From Rhodoferax sp. (GTDB lineage: Bacteria > Pseudomonadota > Gammaproteobacteria > Burkholderiales > Burkholderiaceae_C): a DNA stretch of 7,849 nt. Location: the NCBI GenBank assembly GCA_021731215.1, contig JAKFXU010000177.1, positions 1 through 7,849 on the forward strand, written 5' to 3'. The notes under the pieces were generated by a model that worked only from the letters and a program-made list of their open reading frames with translations, had not been told where the DNA came from and ran no database searches. This document shows, one piece after another, positions 1 through 5,862 of this stretch (its first letter is position 1; each line of letters opens with the position of its first letter). The translations under genes were made by a program, and so were the position numbers.

Positions 1-863
1 ATGATGTCCACCTCCCGCGCCTGCTTGGCGTACATCTCGCGCTGGGCCTGCAGGAAGCCCTCGCTCATGACCTTGGCATAGCCGCCGCCGCCGGAACCTT
101 CTTCCTCGTAATCGACCTTGACGAATTCGCCGCCCAGCGACACCACCTGGTCGGCCACTTCGGCGCGGGTGTCGTTGGCGCGCACGATGGCGCCCAGGCC
201 GGCAGCAGTGCCGATCGCCGCCAGGCCGGCGACGCCGGCGCCGGCGATGAAGACCTTGGCCGGCGGCACCTTGCCGGCCGCCGTGATCTGGCCGTTGAAG
301 AAGCGGCCGAAGGCGTTGGCGGCCTCGATCACGGCGCGGTAGCCGGCGACGCTGGCCTGGGACGTCAGGGCGTCCATCTTCTGGGCTCGGCTCAGCTGCC
401 GCGGCAGCGAATCGATGGCCAGCACGGTCGCCTGGCGGGCCGCCAACTGCTGCATCAACTCGGGGTTTTGCGCCGGCCAGATGAAGCTCACCAGGGTGCC
501 GCCTTGCTTCATGAGGCCGACTTCCTCGCTCGCTGGGCCGCGCACCTTGAACACGATGTCGGACGAGGCCCACAGGCTGACGGCGTCGTCAATGATCTGC
601 GCGCCGGCGGCGCGGTAGCTGTCGTCACTGCAATTGGCGGCAGCGCCGGCGCCGCTCTCGACCGCCACCGTGAAGCCCAGCTTGATCAGCTTTTCCACCA
701 CCTCGGGCACCGTCGCCACGCGCTTCTCGCCCGGGAATACCTCGCGCGGCACACCAATGCGCTGCCCGGTTCGGGCGGTCTCGCTGGCGCAAGAAGGGTC
801 GGTCACGGGGACAACCGCGCCGGCCTCTCCTGCTTTGATGTCAGTACTTACGCCAGTCTGCAT
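1..863 (-). CDS. pntA: NAD(P) transhydrogenase subunit alpha, 5' part
   Basis: This is the first 287 codons of the alpha subunit of the proton-translocating NAD(P) transhydrogenase; the rest lies beyond the left edge. The enzyme couples hydride transfer from NADH to NADP+ to proton entry across the inner membrane and so supplies NADPH. The alpha subunit carries the NAD(H)-binding domain. Visible hallmarks are the N-terminal IGVPRE stretch at about residues 35-40, KLGFTVAVESGAG at about 60-72, and the dinucleotide-binding GAGVAGLAAIG from residue 208, followed by GAIVRANDTR and GYAKVMS, all close to E. coli PntA. The start at 863 has a good ribosome site (AGGAG, 7 bases upstream). It adds about 33 residues before the point where E. 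coli PntA begins. The gene is divergent from nudJ. Whether it is the short split form (PntAA) or the long fused form cannot be seen here. Confidence 0.93.
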   Translation of the reverse strand, partial: MQTGVSTDIKAGEAGAVVPVTDPSCASETARTGQRIGVPREVFPGEKRVATVPEVVEKLIKLGFTVAVESGAGAAANCSDDSYRAAGAQIIDDAVSLWASSDIVFKVRGPASEEVGLMKQGGTLVSFIWPAQNPELMQQLAARQATVLAIDSLPRQLSRAQKMDALTSQASVAGYRAVIEAANAFGRFFNGQITAAGKVPPAKVFIAGAGVAGLAAIGTAAGLGAIVRANDTRAEVADQVVSLGGEFVKVDYEEEGSGGGGYAKVMSEGFLQAQREMYAKQAREVDI

Positions 864-992
864 GGGGCGACTCCTGGTTTGGTTAAAGTTGTATCTGTCC
901 GTAAGCTTACATCAGTTTTAGGGGCGCTCCTGGACCGAGCTAACCCGGCTTGGCGGTGATTTTGTCGGTGCTTGACCTGCGCATAATCGGGC
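864..992. promoter_or_regulatory. Divergent intergenic region between pntA and nudJ
   Basis: These 129 bases separate two divergent genes, so promoters for both should lie here. The part next to pntA (about 875-920) is AT-rich compared with its surroundings and holds a perfect 10-base palindrome, GTAAGCTTAC, at 901-910. That sits about 40 bases upstream of the pntA start, where an operator or promoter element could lie. No convincing -35/-10 pair is seen for either gene. A CATAAT at about 982-987 is too close to the nudJ start to be its -10 box unless the transcript is almost leaderless. The region is inferred to be regulatory from gene orientation only. Confidence 0.4.
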
Positions 993-1502
993 ATGGACAC
1001 ACGATGGAAACCCAGCGTCACGGTGGCGGCGATTATTGAACAGAGCGGTAAATTCCTGCTGGTGGAAGAGCACACGCCCGCGGGCCTGCGGCTCAATAAC
1101 CCGGCCGGGCACCTGGACCCGGGCGAAAGCCTGGTTGACGGCTGCGCCCGCGAGGCGCTGGAAGAAACCACGCGCAGCTTCCGTCCCACCGGCTTGGTCG
1201 GTGTCTATCTGTCGCGCCAGCAGCGTCCCGCGCGCGACACCGAGAGTGATCCCGACATTACCTATTTGCGCTTCGCCTTTTGCGGCGAACTCGGTGCGGT
1301 GCAGCTCGGCCGCCAACTCGACCGCGGCATTGTGCGCACGCTGTGGCTGACGCCCACCGAGATTTACGCCAGCGCCGAGCGCCACCGCAGCCCGCTGCTG
1401 GTGCGCTGCATGGACGACTACCTGGCGGGTCAGCGTTATCCGCTGGATTTTTTATACACCGACCCCAAGGTAGCGAATGGGAACCGGTCACAGCCGGAAT
1501 AA
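993..1502 (+). CDS. nudJ: NudJ-like Nudix hydrolase
   Basis: This is a 169-residue Nudix pyrophosphohydrolase resembling E. coli NudJ (YmfB). E. coli NudJ hydrolyses nucleoside di- and triphosphates and the thiamin precursor HMP-PP. The Nudix box spans residues 39-60: G39, E45, R53, E54 and the metal-binding E57 and E58 are all present. The glycine that normally ends the motif is T60. The N-terminal [10 protein letters not shown] and the later RSPLLV and GQRYPLDF match the NudJ pattern, which supports the start at 993 although only a weak GGGC precedes it. mnmA begins 10 bases after the stop, so the two are probably co-transcribed; E. coli has the same order. The substrate cannot be read from the sequence. 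Confidence 0.88.
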   Translation: MDTRWKPSVTVAAIIEQSGKFLLVEEHTPAGLRLNNPAGHLDPGESLVDGCAREALEETTRSFRPTGLVGVYLSRQQRPARDTESDPDITYLRFAFCGELGAVQLGRQLDRGIVRTLWLTPTEIYASAERHRSPLLVRCMDDYLAGQRYPLDFLYTDPKVANGNRSQPE

Positions 1503-1512
1503 TCCTTCATTT

Positions 1513-2670
1513 ATGGACAAGCAGCACATGGGGCAGCGCGTGGTGGTCGGTTTGAGCGGTGGCGTGGATTCCGCAGTCACGGCCTGGCTGTTGAAACAGC
1601 AGGGTTATGAGGTGATCGGCATCTTCATGAAGAACTGGGAGGATGACGACGACTCCGAGTATTGCTCTTCGAACATCGATTTTGTCGATGCCGCCGCGGT
1701 GGCCGACGTGCTGGGCATCGAGATCGAGCACGTCAATTTTGCCGCCGAATACAAGGACCGGGTGTTCGCCGAATTTTTGCGCGAGTACCAGGCCGGGCGC
1801 ACACCCAACCCCGACATCCTGTGCAATGCCGAGATCAAGTTCAAGGCCTTTCTGGACCATGCACTGCGGCTCGGGGCCGAAAAAATCGCCACCGGCCATT
1901 ACGCGCGGGTTCGGCTCAACGCCGCCACCGGCCAGCACCAATTGCTCAAGGGCCTGGATCCGTCCAAGGACCAGAGCTATTTTTTGCACCGGCTCAATCA
2001 GGTGCAGCTCTCCAAAACGTTGTTCCCGGTGGGCGAGCTGCACAAGACCGAGGTGCGCCGCATTGCCCTGGAGATCGGCCTGCCCAATGCCAAGAAGAAG
2101 GACTCGACCGGCATCTGCTTTATTGGCGAGCGGCCGTTCCGGGACTTTTTGAACCGCTACATCGCGCGCGAACCCGGGCCGATCAAGGACGAAAAAGGCC
2201 GCACCATTGGCCAGCACGTGGGCCTGAGCTTCTACACCCTGGGCCAGCGCCAGGGCCTGGGCATTGGCGGTCTCAAGGCCAGAGGCGCGCAAAAAGGCGG
2301 CGGCGAGCACGCGCCCTGGTTCGTGGCGCGCAAGGAGCTGGAAAAAAACACGCTGTGGGTGGTGCAGGGGCATGCGCACCCGTGGCTGCAGTCCTGCGCG
2401 TTGACGGCGCAAGACGCCAGTTGGGTCGCCGGCAGCGCCCCGGTCGCCGGTCAACTGGCGGCCAAGACCCGCTATCGCCAGCTTGACGCGCCATGCACGC
2501 TGGCCGCGGCAACCGACACCAGCTTCAACCTCACCTTTGACGCGCCCCAATGGGCCGTGACACCGGGGCAATCAGCGGTGCTGTACGACGGCGAGGTGTG
2601 CCTGGGCGGAGGCGTGATTGCGTCGGCCACTTTGACCAACGAATCATCCGCTGAAGCACTCAATCCCTAA
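1513..2670 (+). CDS. mnmA: tRNA-specific 2-thiouridylase MnmA
   Basis: MnmA activates U34 of tRNA-Lys, -Glu and -Gln with ATP and inserts sulfur delivered by the Tus relay, giving s2U34. The chosen start gives 385 residues, the usual size. An ATP pyrophosphatase P-loop, SGGVDS, lies at residues 15-20. The first catalytic cysteine is C104 in [12 protein letters not shown] and the persulfide-carrying cysteine is C202 in [19 protein letters not shown] and KIATGHYAR are also typical. An in-frame ATG at 1477 would overlap nudJ and add residues that do not look conserved. The ATG at 1528 is the other possible start, and neither has a strong ribosome site. A short stretch at about residues 255-270 ([14 protein letters not shown]) looks like the enlarged loop common in betaproteobacterial MnmA. 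The enzyme is a sulfur-transfer protein, but nothing ties it directly to the reactive-sulfur cluster further right. Confidence 0.96.
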   Translation: MDKQHMGQRVVVGLSGGVDSAVTAWLLKQQGYEVIGIFMKNWEDDDDSEYCSSNIDFVDAAAVADVLGIEIEHVNFAAEYKDRVFAEFLREYQAGRTPNPDILCNAEIKFKAFLDHALRLGAEKIATGHYARVRLNAATGQHQLLKGLDPSKDQSYFLHRLNQVQLSKTLFPVGELHKTEVRRIALEIGLPNAKKKDSTGICFIGERPFRDFLNRYIAREPGPIKDEKGRTIGQHVGLSFYTLGQRQGLGIGGLKARGAQKGGGEHAPWFVARKELEKNTLWVVQGHAHPWLQSCALTAQDASWVAGSAPVAGQLAAKTRYRQLDAPCTLAAATDTSFNLTFDAPQWAVTPGQSAVLYDGEVCLGGGVIASATLTNESSAEALNP

Positions 2671-2742
2671 ACAGATTCGCCGTTTTACTCTCCCGCTGCA
2701 TTGCAGGCCGCAACAATCCCGGCATTGATGACGGCACATCAA
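2671..2742. other. Short gap after mnmA with no recognised gene
   Basis: mnmA ends here against minus-strand remnants, so a convergent terminator would be expected. The only inverted repeat noticed (CTGCA/TGCAG at 2696-2706) leaves a one-base loop and has no T-run, so no terminator is called. On the minus strand an open frame continues past the UPF0175-like stop. It could be the start of a lost partner gene, but it is too short and diverged to name. Confidence 0.3.
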
Positions 2743-2974
2743 TCATTCGGAGCAATCAGCGCTCAACTCATCGTCATCCAGAGCCACCACGGGCACCCCA
2801 GCGCGCCCGGCCACGAACAGAAATTCCACTCGCCCCATGCCGCAAAGTTGTCCGGCCTTGCCGGAACTCAAGCGGCCGACCTCGAACAATTTCAGCGCCA
2901 GCATGAGCCCGAATGGTGGCAATCGGGCCAGTGAGCTCAATAAACTCGGTATCGATGGCCATGCGGCGCTTCAC
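2743..2974 (-). pseudogene. Frameshifted UPF0175-like small protein (possible antitoxin)
   Basis: Two overlapping minus-strand frames together resemble one UPF0175-family protein. The downstream frame (2743-2940, about 65 codons if read from a TTG) gives LALKLFEVGRLSSGKAGQL, then GMGRVEFL and GVPVVALDDDELSAD. This matches the family's usual order: a helix, a GxLSxGKAAELxGM helix-turn-helix-like core, and a GVPV-acidic tail. It lacks a proper N-terminus. The other frame supplies one: an ATG at 2962 reading MAIDTEFIELTGP. One indel at roughly 2885-2925 would join them. In other genomes UPF0175 proteins often precede a PIN-domain (DUF3368) toxin, and none is intact here. The remnant lies just downstream of hepT on the same strand, so this could be a decayed second toxin-antitoxin locus. 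The assignment rests on remembered family patterns; a TTG-started short protein remains possible. Confidence 0.45.
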
Positions 2975-3098
2975 TTGACGGCAGCAGCAGCCGGTCCACG
3001 GCCCTGAACGGGCAAGCCATCTTTTTCATCCGAACGGTCAAAGGTCAGCTCCTGGCCGTAGATCCAGCGCTGGGGTTCACAAAGTGCAAGTGATAGGA
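2971..3098 (-). other. Unrecognised open frame between hepT and the UPF0175-like remnant
   Basis: The 124-base gap between hepT and the remnant is open in one minus-strand frame, which reads EPQRWIYGQELTFDRSDEKD and then GLPVQGRGPAAAAVK before a TGA at 2971-2973. That stop overlaps a GTG at 2974 by four bases (GTGA). The composition looks protein-like: mixed charged residues and aromatics, no early stop. The same frame runs back through the hepT 3' end as an antisense-free alternative frame, so it may be the tail of an older gene truncated when the hepT module arrived. No family is recognised and no start or ribosome site is evident. It could equally be chance open frame in GC-rich DNA. Confidence 0.2.
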
Positions 3099-3482
3099 CT
3101 ACCCGCCAGAATCGTGGTTGTCGTTGGGTGCAATCGCCGCATCCCGGATCGCAGGCAACTGCGCCAGCAACCCAGGCAGGGCCATCTGCACGGTGTCCCA
3201 CACCACCTCAAGGTCGATGTCGAAATAGCCATGGGCGAGGCGGTTGCGCATGCCCTTCATGCTGCGCCACGGCACCTGCGGGTAGCGTGCGGCGAATGGC
3301 TCGTACTGGCTGAGCAGTTTCGTCACGGCTTCGCCCAGGATGACAAGGTTCAGGATAACCGCCTGTTGGGTACGGCGGTCTTCCAGGAAATCCGCCTTGT
3401 CCAGTCCCTCCACGTAAATGCACGCCTGCTGCGCCGCTTCAAGCATGTGATCCAGGTAGTCGGCCAGATGATGGGTACTCAT
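3099..3482 (-). CDS. hepT: HepT-like HEPN ribonuclease toxin (DUF86)
   Basis: This 127-residue helical protein is of the HepT/DUF86 family, the toxin of type VII MntA-HepT systems. HepT acts as a dimeric HEPN RNase cutting RNA or tRNA in the cytoplasm. The catalytic RX4H motif is R79-N80-R81-L82-A83-H84, followed by G85-Y86. That tyrosine sits where known HepT proteins are AMPylated by MntA. FLEDRRTQQAVILNLVILGE (residues 32-51) and the PWRSMKGMRN lead-in are also typical. The length is close to the family norm. The ATG overlaps the mntA stop as ATGA, so translation is likely coupled, with the antitoxin gene first. All recognisable active-site residues are present, so the toxin appears intact. 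Confidence 0.9.
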   Translation of the reverse strand: MSTHHLADYLDHMLEAAQQACIYVEGLDKADFLEDRRTQQAVILNLVILGEAVTKLLSQYEPFAARYPQVPWRSMKGMRNRLAHGYFDIDLEVVWDTVQMALPGLLAQLPAIRDAAIAPNDNHDSGG

Positions 3483-3769
3483 ACGGGGCGCGCTTCCGCC
3501 AGCACCTGGTCCCGGAACTTCCTGGGCAAATCGCCCGGCGTCAGCAGGTCCACCGGGATTCCCAGCAGTTCTTCCAGTTCAATCTGGAGGCCGCCCAGAT
3601 CGAACAGCGTCGTGCCCGGAAGTGTATCGACCAGCAAGTCCAGGTCGCTGCCCTCGGCGTCCTGACCATGCAGCACCGAGCCAAACACGCGCGGATTGGC
3701 TACCGCAAAGCGGCTGGCAACTTCGCGGATATGGATGCGGTGCTGTTGAAGGAGGGCGGAGGGTTTCAT
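3479..3769 (-). CDS. mntA: MntA-like minimal nucleotidyltransferase antitoxin
   Basis: This 96-residue protein is a minimal nucleotidyltransferase of the type VII antitoxin kind, which inactivates HepT by adding AMP units to its conserved tyrosine. The signature GSX10DXD is exact: G30-S31, ten residues, then D42-L43-D44. A third acidic residue, D74 in IPVDLL, lies where the family's last metal ligand is expected. The start at 3769 (MKPSALLQQH) fits the family's N-terminus. In-frame upstream starts would add an AT-rich leader with no conserved character. No strong ribosome site is visible. It overlaps hepT by four bases. It could act only as an antitoxin, or also AMPylate other proteins; the sequence does not say. 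Confidence 0.9.
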   Translation of the reverse strand: MKPSALLQQHRIHIREVASRFAVANPRVFGSVLHGQDAEGSDLDLLVDTLPGTTLFDLGGLQIELEELLGIPVDLLTPGDLPRKFRDQVLAEARPV

Positions 3770-3858
3770 AGCGTTGCTTATACAAGCGTAAGACATATGA
3801 GAACACAAAAACGAGTAACTTTCGTAGCTTACGCTTTTCAATATAAAGTGAATTTACC
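3770..3858 (-). promoter_or_regulatory. AT-rich leader and probable promoter of mntA-hepT
   Basis: This stretch just upstream of mntA is markedly AT-rich in an otherwise GC-rich window. Read on the minus strand it offers TATATT at about 3840-3845 and TATAAG at about 3778-3783 as -10-like elements. No clean -35 box at ideal spacing goes with either. It also contains the inverted repeat described separately. The position and composition make it the likely promoter and operator of the toxin-antitoxin pair. The composition shift fits horizontal acquisition. Confidence 0.4.
3784..3836. repeat. 9-base inverted repeat upstream of mntA
   Basis: AAGCGTAAG at 3784-3792 is matched exactly by its reverse complement CTTACGCTT at 3828-3836, with 35 bases between. 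The outer left arm also takes part in a smaller repeat, GCTT-ATAC-AAGC at 3776-3787, so the motif recurs in up to three half-sites. The arm centres are about 44 bases apart, roughly four helical turns, which would suit a repressor binding two sites on one face of the DNA. Operator function is inferred from position; nothing shows which protein binds. Confidence 0.45.
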
Positions 3859-3859
3859 A

Positions 3860-3874
3860 CTGCCGCATAGGCAG
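3860..3874 (-). other. Small hairpin downstream of the CsoR-family gene
   Basis: CTGCC (3860-3864) and GGCAG (3870-3874) form a five-pair stem with a five-base loop, 12 bases past the repressor stop. On the minus strand it is followed by TGGTAAATTCAC rather than a T-run, so it is at best a weak terminator or RNA-end hairpin for the operon to its right. It lies just upstream of the mntA leader. Confidence 0.2.
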
Positions 3875-3886
3875 CTCAGAAACCGC

Positions 3887-4177
3887 TCAACCCATGCGCG
3901 CCAGCAAGGCTTCCATGTCTTTGAGCATCAGATCCAGGCCAGCTTTCTGCGCATCGTCGGGCTGCAGGCAGGCGTCGAGTTCCTGCTCCATGAAACACAT
4001 CGTCATGCGCAGATAGGTGCTGTCGAGCGCCTTGCGCACGGCGGAAAATTGCTGCCCAATCTTGATGCAACTTTCGCCCTCTTCGATCATGCGCTGCACG
4101 CCCCGGATCTGGCCCTCGGCGCGACGCAGGCGGTTGAGGACGTCGGTGCGGGCGGCCGTGTCGGTCAGTTGCGTCAT
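3887..4177 (-). CDS. CsoR/FrmR-family (DUF156) repressor, possibly a sulfur-species sensor
   Basis: This 96-residue all-helical regulator belongs to the CsoR/RcnR/FrmR/CstR family of tetrameric DNA-binding repressors. The core RLRRAEGQIRGVQRMIEEG at residues 16-34 and the following C37, QQFSAVRKALD at 42-52, are diagnostic. True CsoR binds Cu(I) through a Cys-His-Cys set at relative positions 0, +25 and +29. Here C37 is kept but +25 is F62 and +29 is E66, with other cysteines at C61 and C70. So it is unlikely to be a copper sensor, and it is not the standard CstR two-cysteine spacing either. The start at 4177 overlaps the SQR stop as ATGA; an upstream in-frame start would reach back into SQR. 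It closes the cluster and probably regulates it in response to a reactive sulfur or other thiol-reactive signal. That role is inferred from context. Confidence 0.85.
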   Translation of the reverse strand: MTQLTDTAARTDVLNRLRRAEGQIRGVQRMIEEGESCIKIGQQFSAVRKALDSTYLRMTMCFMEQELDACLQPDDAQKAGLDLMLKDMEALLARMG

Positions 4178-5334
4178 TGGTATTGCCTCAAATGCAGGCG
4201 CTCGAACGCGCGCTTGATCCAATGAAACAGGCGCGACGGCGGCAAAACGATATTGCGCTGCGGCGTGCGCCAGACCAGCGTGCCCGCCGCCAGAGCGTCA
4301 ATGATGCAGATCAATTCAACCTTGAAGCTGGCGCTGATGGCCTGCCCGCGCAAACCGGCCAGCAGATTGGCCGCCGCCGCTGCCGCCTGTAGCTCGGCCA
4401 TATGGGCTTGCTTGGGCATCCAGTCCGGTCCGGGAAAACTGCCTGAATCGCCGACCACATAGACATGCGCGCTGCCCTCGACGCGACATTGGGCGTCGGC
4501 CTTGAGCAGGCCACCGGGTGAGCGCGCCAGCTCGGTCTGGTCAAACCACAGGTTGCCGGTCAGGCCCGGCATGAACAGGATCAGGTCGGCCGCGACCGGG
4601 CCGCCTTCGGTGATGATTTTGTCGGCTTCAAAATTCTTGAGTTTGTGGCCCAGGTGGGTGCGGATATTGCGCCGCGCCATTTCGGCCAGCAAATGGCGTA
4701 CCGCCTTGGGGCCGAGGCGGTTGCCAGGTTCAGTTGTCGGGCTGAAAAACACCAGCTCAAACTGGTCGCGCCGACCTTCACGTTTGAGCTGCTCGTCAAT
4801 GCCAAACAGAAACTCGAACATGGGCCCGCCCCGCATCGCATTGGGTTCATTGGGGTTGCCGGCAAAGCCGCAGGCAATGGTGCCGCCCTGCATCTGCTTA
4901 AGCCGGTCCCGGATGCGCTCCGCCGCGGCAATACCTTCGCACGGGGTGATGGCGTGCTCAATGCCAGGCAGTTTCTTGATGAAGCGGCCGCCCGAGGCGA
5001 TCACCAGTGCGTCATTGCGGACCTCGCTGACGCTGCCGTCGCTGCTGATGTCGACCAGGCGGCCGCCCGCGCGCACGCCGGTGACTTCGCCCACCACATG
5101 CTTGACGCGCATGCGGCGAAAGAAATTGGCCAATGGAACCACCAGTTGCTCACGCGTGCGCAGGCCACTGGGAATCCAGATGATGCCGGGCAAATAATGA
5201 AGCTCGGCACGTGGTGCAATCAGCGTGATGTCAAGCGTGGCGTCACGGCGGCGCAACTCCCGCACCACCGCCAGTGCGCCAAAGCCGGCGCCAATTACCG
5301 TGACCGCGTGCGGCGCTGAAGTGGGGGTTGTCAT
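4174..5334 (-). CDS. sqr: Sulfide:quinone oxidoreductase-family flavoprotein
   Basis: This 386-residue FAD protein belongs to the SQR/FCSD branch of the pyridine nucleotide-disulfide oxidoreductase superfamily. SQR oxidises sulfide to sulfane sulfur at the membrane and passes electrons to quinone. An N-terminal FAD-binding motif, VIGAGFGALA, lies at 13-22 and a second FAD contact, VYVVGDSGSF, at 291-300. Cysteines C132, C155 (GTIACGF) and C343 (ELICIID) match the three conserved cysteines of classical SQRs; the last two form the redox pair. NEPNAMRGGPMFEFLFGID is also family-typical. The C-terminal RLFHWIKRAFERLHLRQYQ is basic and amphipathic, as expected for membrane attachment. The start has GAGG six bases upstream. 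It follows osmC after 37 bases and is coupled to the repressor gene. The SQR subtype is not assigned, and a related quinone-linked dehydrogenase is the main alternative. Confidence 0.85.
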   Translation of the reverse strand: MTTPTSAPHAVTVIGAGFGALAVVRELRRRDATLDITLIAPRAELHYLPGIIWIPSGLRTREQLVVPLANFFRRMRVKHVVGEVTGVRAGGRLVDISSDGSVSEVRNDALVIASGGRFIKKLPGIEHAITPCEGIAAAERIRDRLKQMQGGTIACGFAGNPNEPNAMRGGPMFEFLFGIDEQLKREGRRDQFELVFFSPTTEPGNRLGPKAVRHLLAEMARRNIRTHLGHKLKNFEADKIITEGGPVAADLILFMPGLTGNLWFDQTELARSPGGLLKADAQCRVEGSAHVYVVGDSGSFPGPDWMPKQAHMAELQAAAAAANLLAGLRGQAISASFKVELICIIDALAAGTLVWRTPQRNIVLPPSRLFHWIKRAFERLHLRQYQ

Positions 5335-5371
5335 GGAAAACCTCGCGACGTGGATAAATTTTTGGAACCAG

Positions 5372-5818
5372 TCATTTCAAGCGCACGCCAAGGGCATCGA
5401 CCACTTCCACCGTGATCGCAATACCCTGCCCAACGCTTTGCGTCACCGTGCAGTAGCCCTCAAATTGATCCAGCACGCGTGGCAGGTGTTCGAGCGACGC
5501 GGCCGGCACCCCCAACGTCAGAACGGCCCGGATGCCCAGCACGCGCAGCCGCCCCTGGGCATTGCGACCGACCTCGGCGTCGACATCGCAACGAATCGGT
5601 TCGGGCGCCTGCTTGAATTTGCGCAAGGCAAACAGCAGGGAATCCGACAGGCAACTGCCGACTGCGGCGGCCAGCAGTTGCACCGGCGAGGGGCCTTGCC
5701 CGGCGCCCAGCGGCGCGGGCTCGTCAGCCATGACGACGGGCGCTGCACCGCCGAAATGAATGTCGAACTGATAATCCTGCTTCTGGTGCAACTGGACCTG
5801 GACCTTGCTCTCACTCAT
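5372..5818 (-). CDS. OsmC-family protein
   Basis: This 148-residue protein belongs to the OsmC/Ohr superfamily of small dimeric cytoplasmic proteins. Characterised members reduce organic hydroperoxides through a cysteine pair, and some act on hydrogen polysulfides or persulfides. The typical central helix GPSPVQLLAAAVGSCLSDSL carries C56, and the second conserved cysteine is C123 in EGYCTVTQSV; C77 is extra. The ATG at 5818 has a perfect AGGAGG four bases upstream. It sits between a DUF2892 gene and SQR with gaps of 44 and 37 bases, clearly in one operon. Given SQR next door, removal or transfer of sulfane sulfur is a plausible role, but hydroperoxide reduction cannot be excluded from sequence. 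Confidence 0.88.
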   Translation of the reverse strand: MSESKVQVQLHQKQDYQFDIHFGGAAPVVMADEPAPLGAGQGPSPVQLLAAAVGSCLSDSLLFALRKFKQAPEPIRCDVDAEVGRNAQGRLRVLGIRAVLTLGVPAASLEHLPRVLDQFEGYCTVTQSVGQGIAITVEVVDALGVRLK

Positions 5819-5862
5819 GGCGCCTCCTGCAATGGGTTAAAGAATGCCGCTTGCTTCGAATC

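Noticed and set aside
1477..1512. Upstream in-frame ATG for mnmA
   Set aside because: It lies inside nudJ, adds 12 residues with no family resemblance, and the ATG at 1513 leads almost directly into the conserved [11 protein letters not shown] segment.
1507..2571. Long minus-strand open frame opposite mnmA (354 codons)
   Set aside because: The plus strand clearly encodes MnmA with all catalytic residues; the antisense frame is a GC-rich shadow with no recognisable domain.
2696..2706. CTGCA/TGCAG hairpin as the mnmA terminator
   Set aside because: A one-base loop cannot form a stable hairpin and no T-run follows.
2701..2934. Plus-strand open frame after mnmA as a small gene
   Set aside because: The residue pattern is low-information and the opposite strand shows a better match to a known small-protein family.
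3770..3841. Longer N-terminus for MntA from 3841
   Set aside because: The extra residues come from the AT-rich leader holding the inverted repeat and have no nucleotidyltransferase character.
4178..4222. Longer start for the CsoR-family gene
   Set aside because: It would overlap the SQR 3' end by about 49 bases; the ATGA-coupled start at 4177 gives the normal family length.
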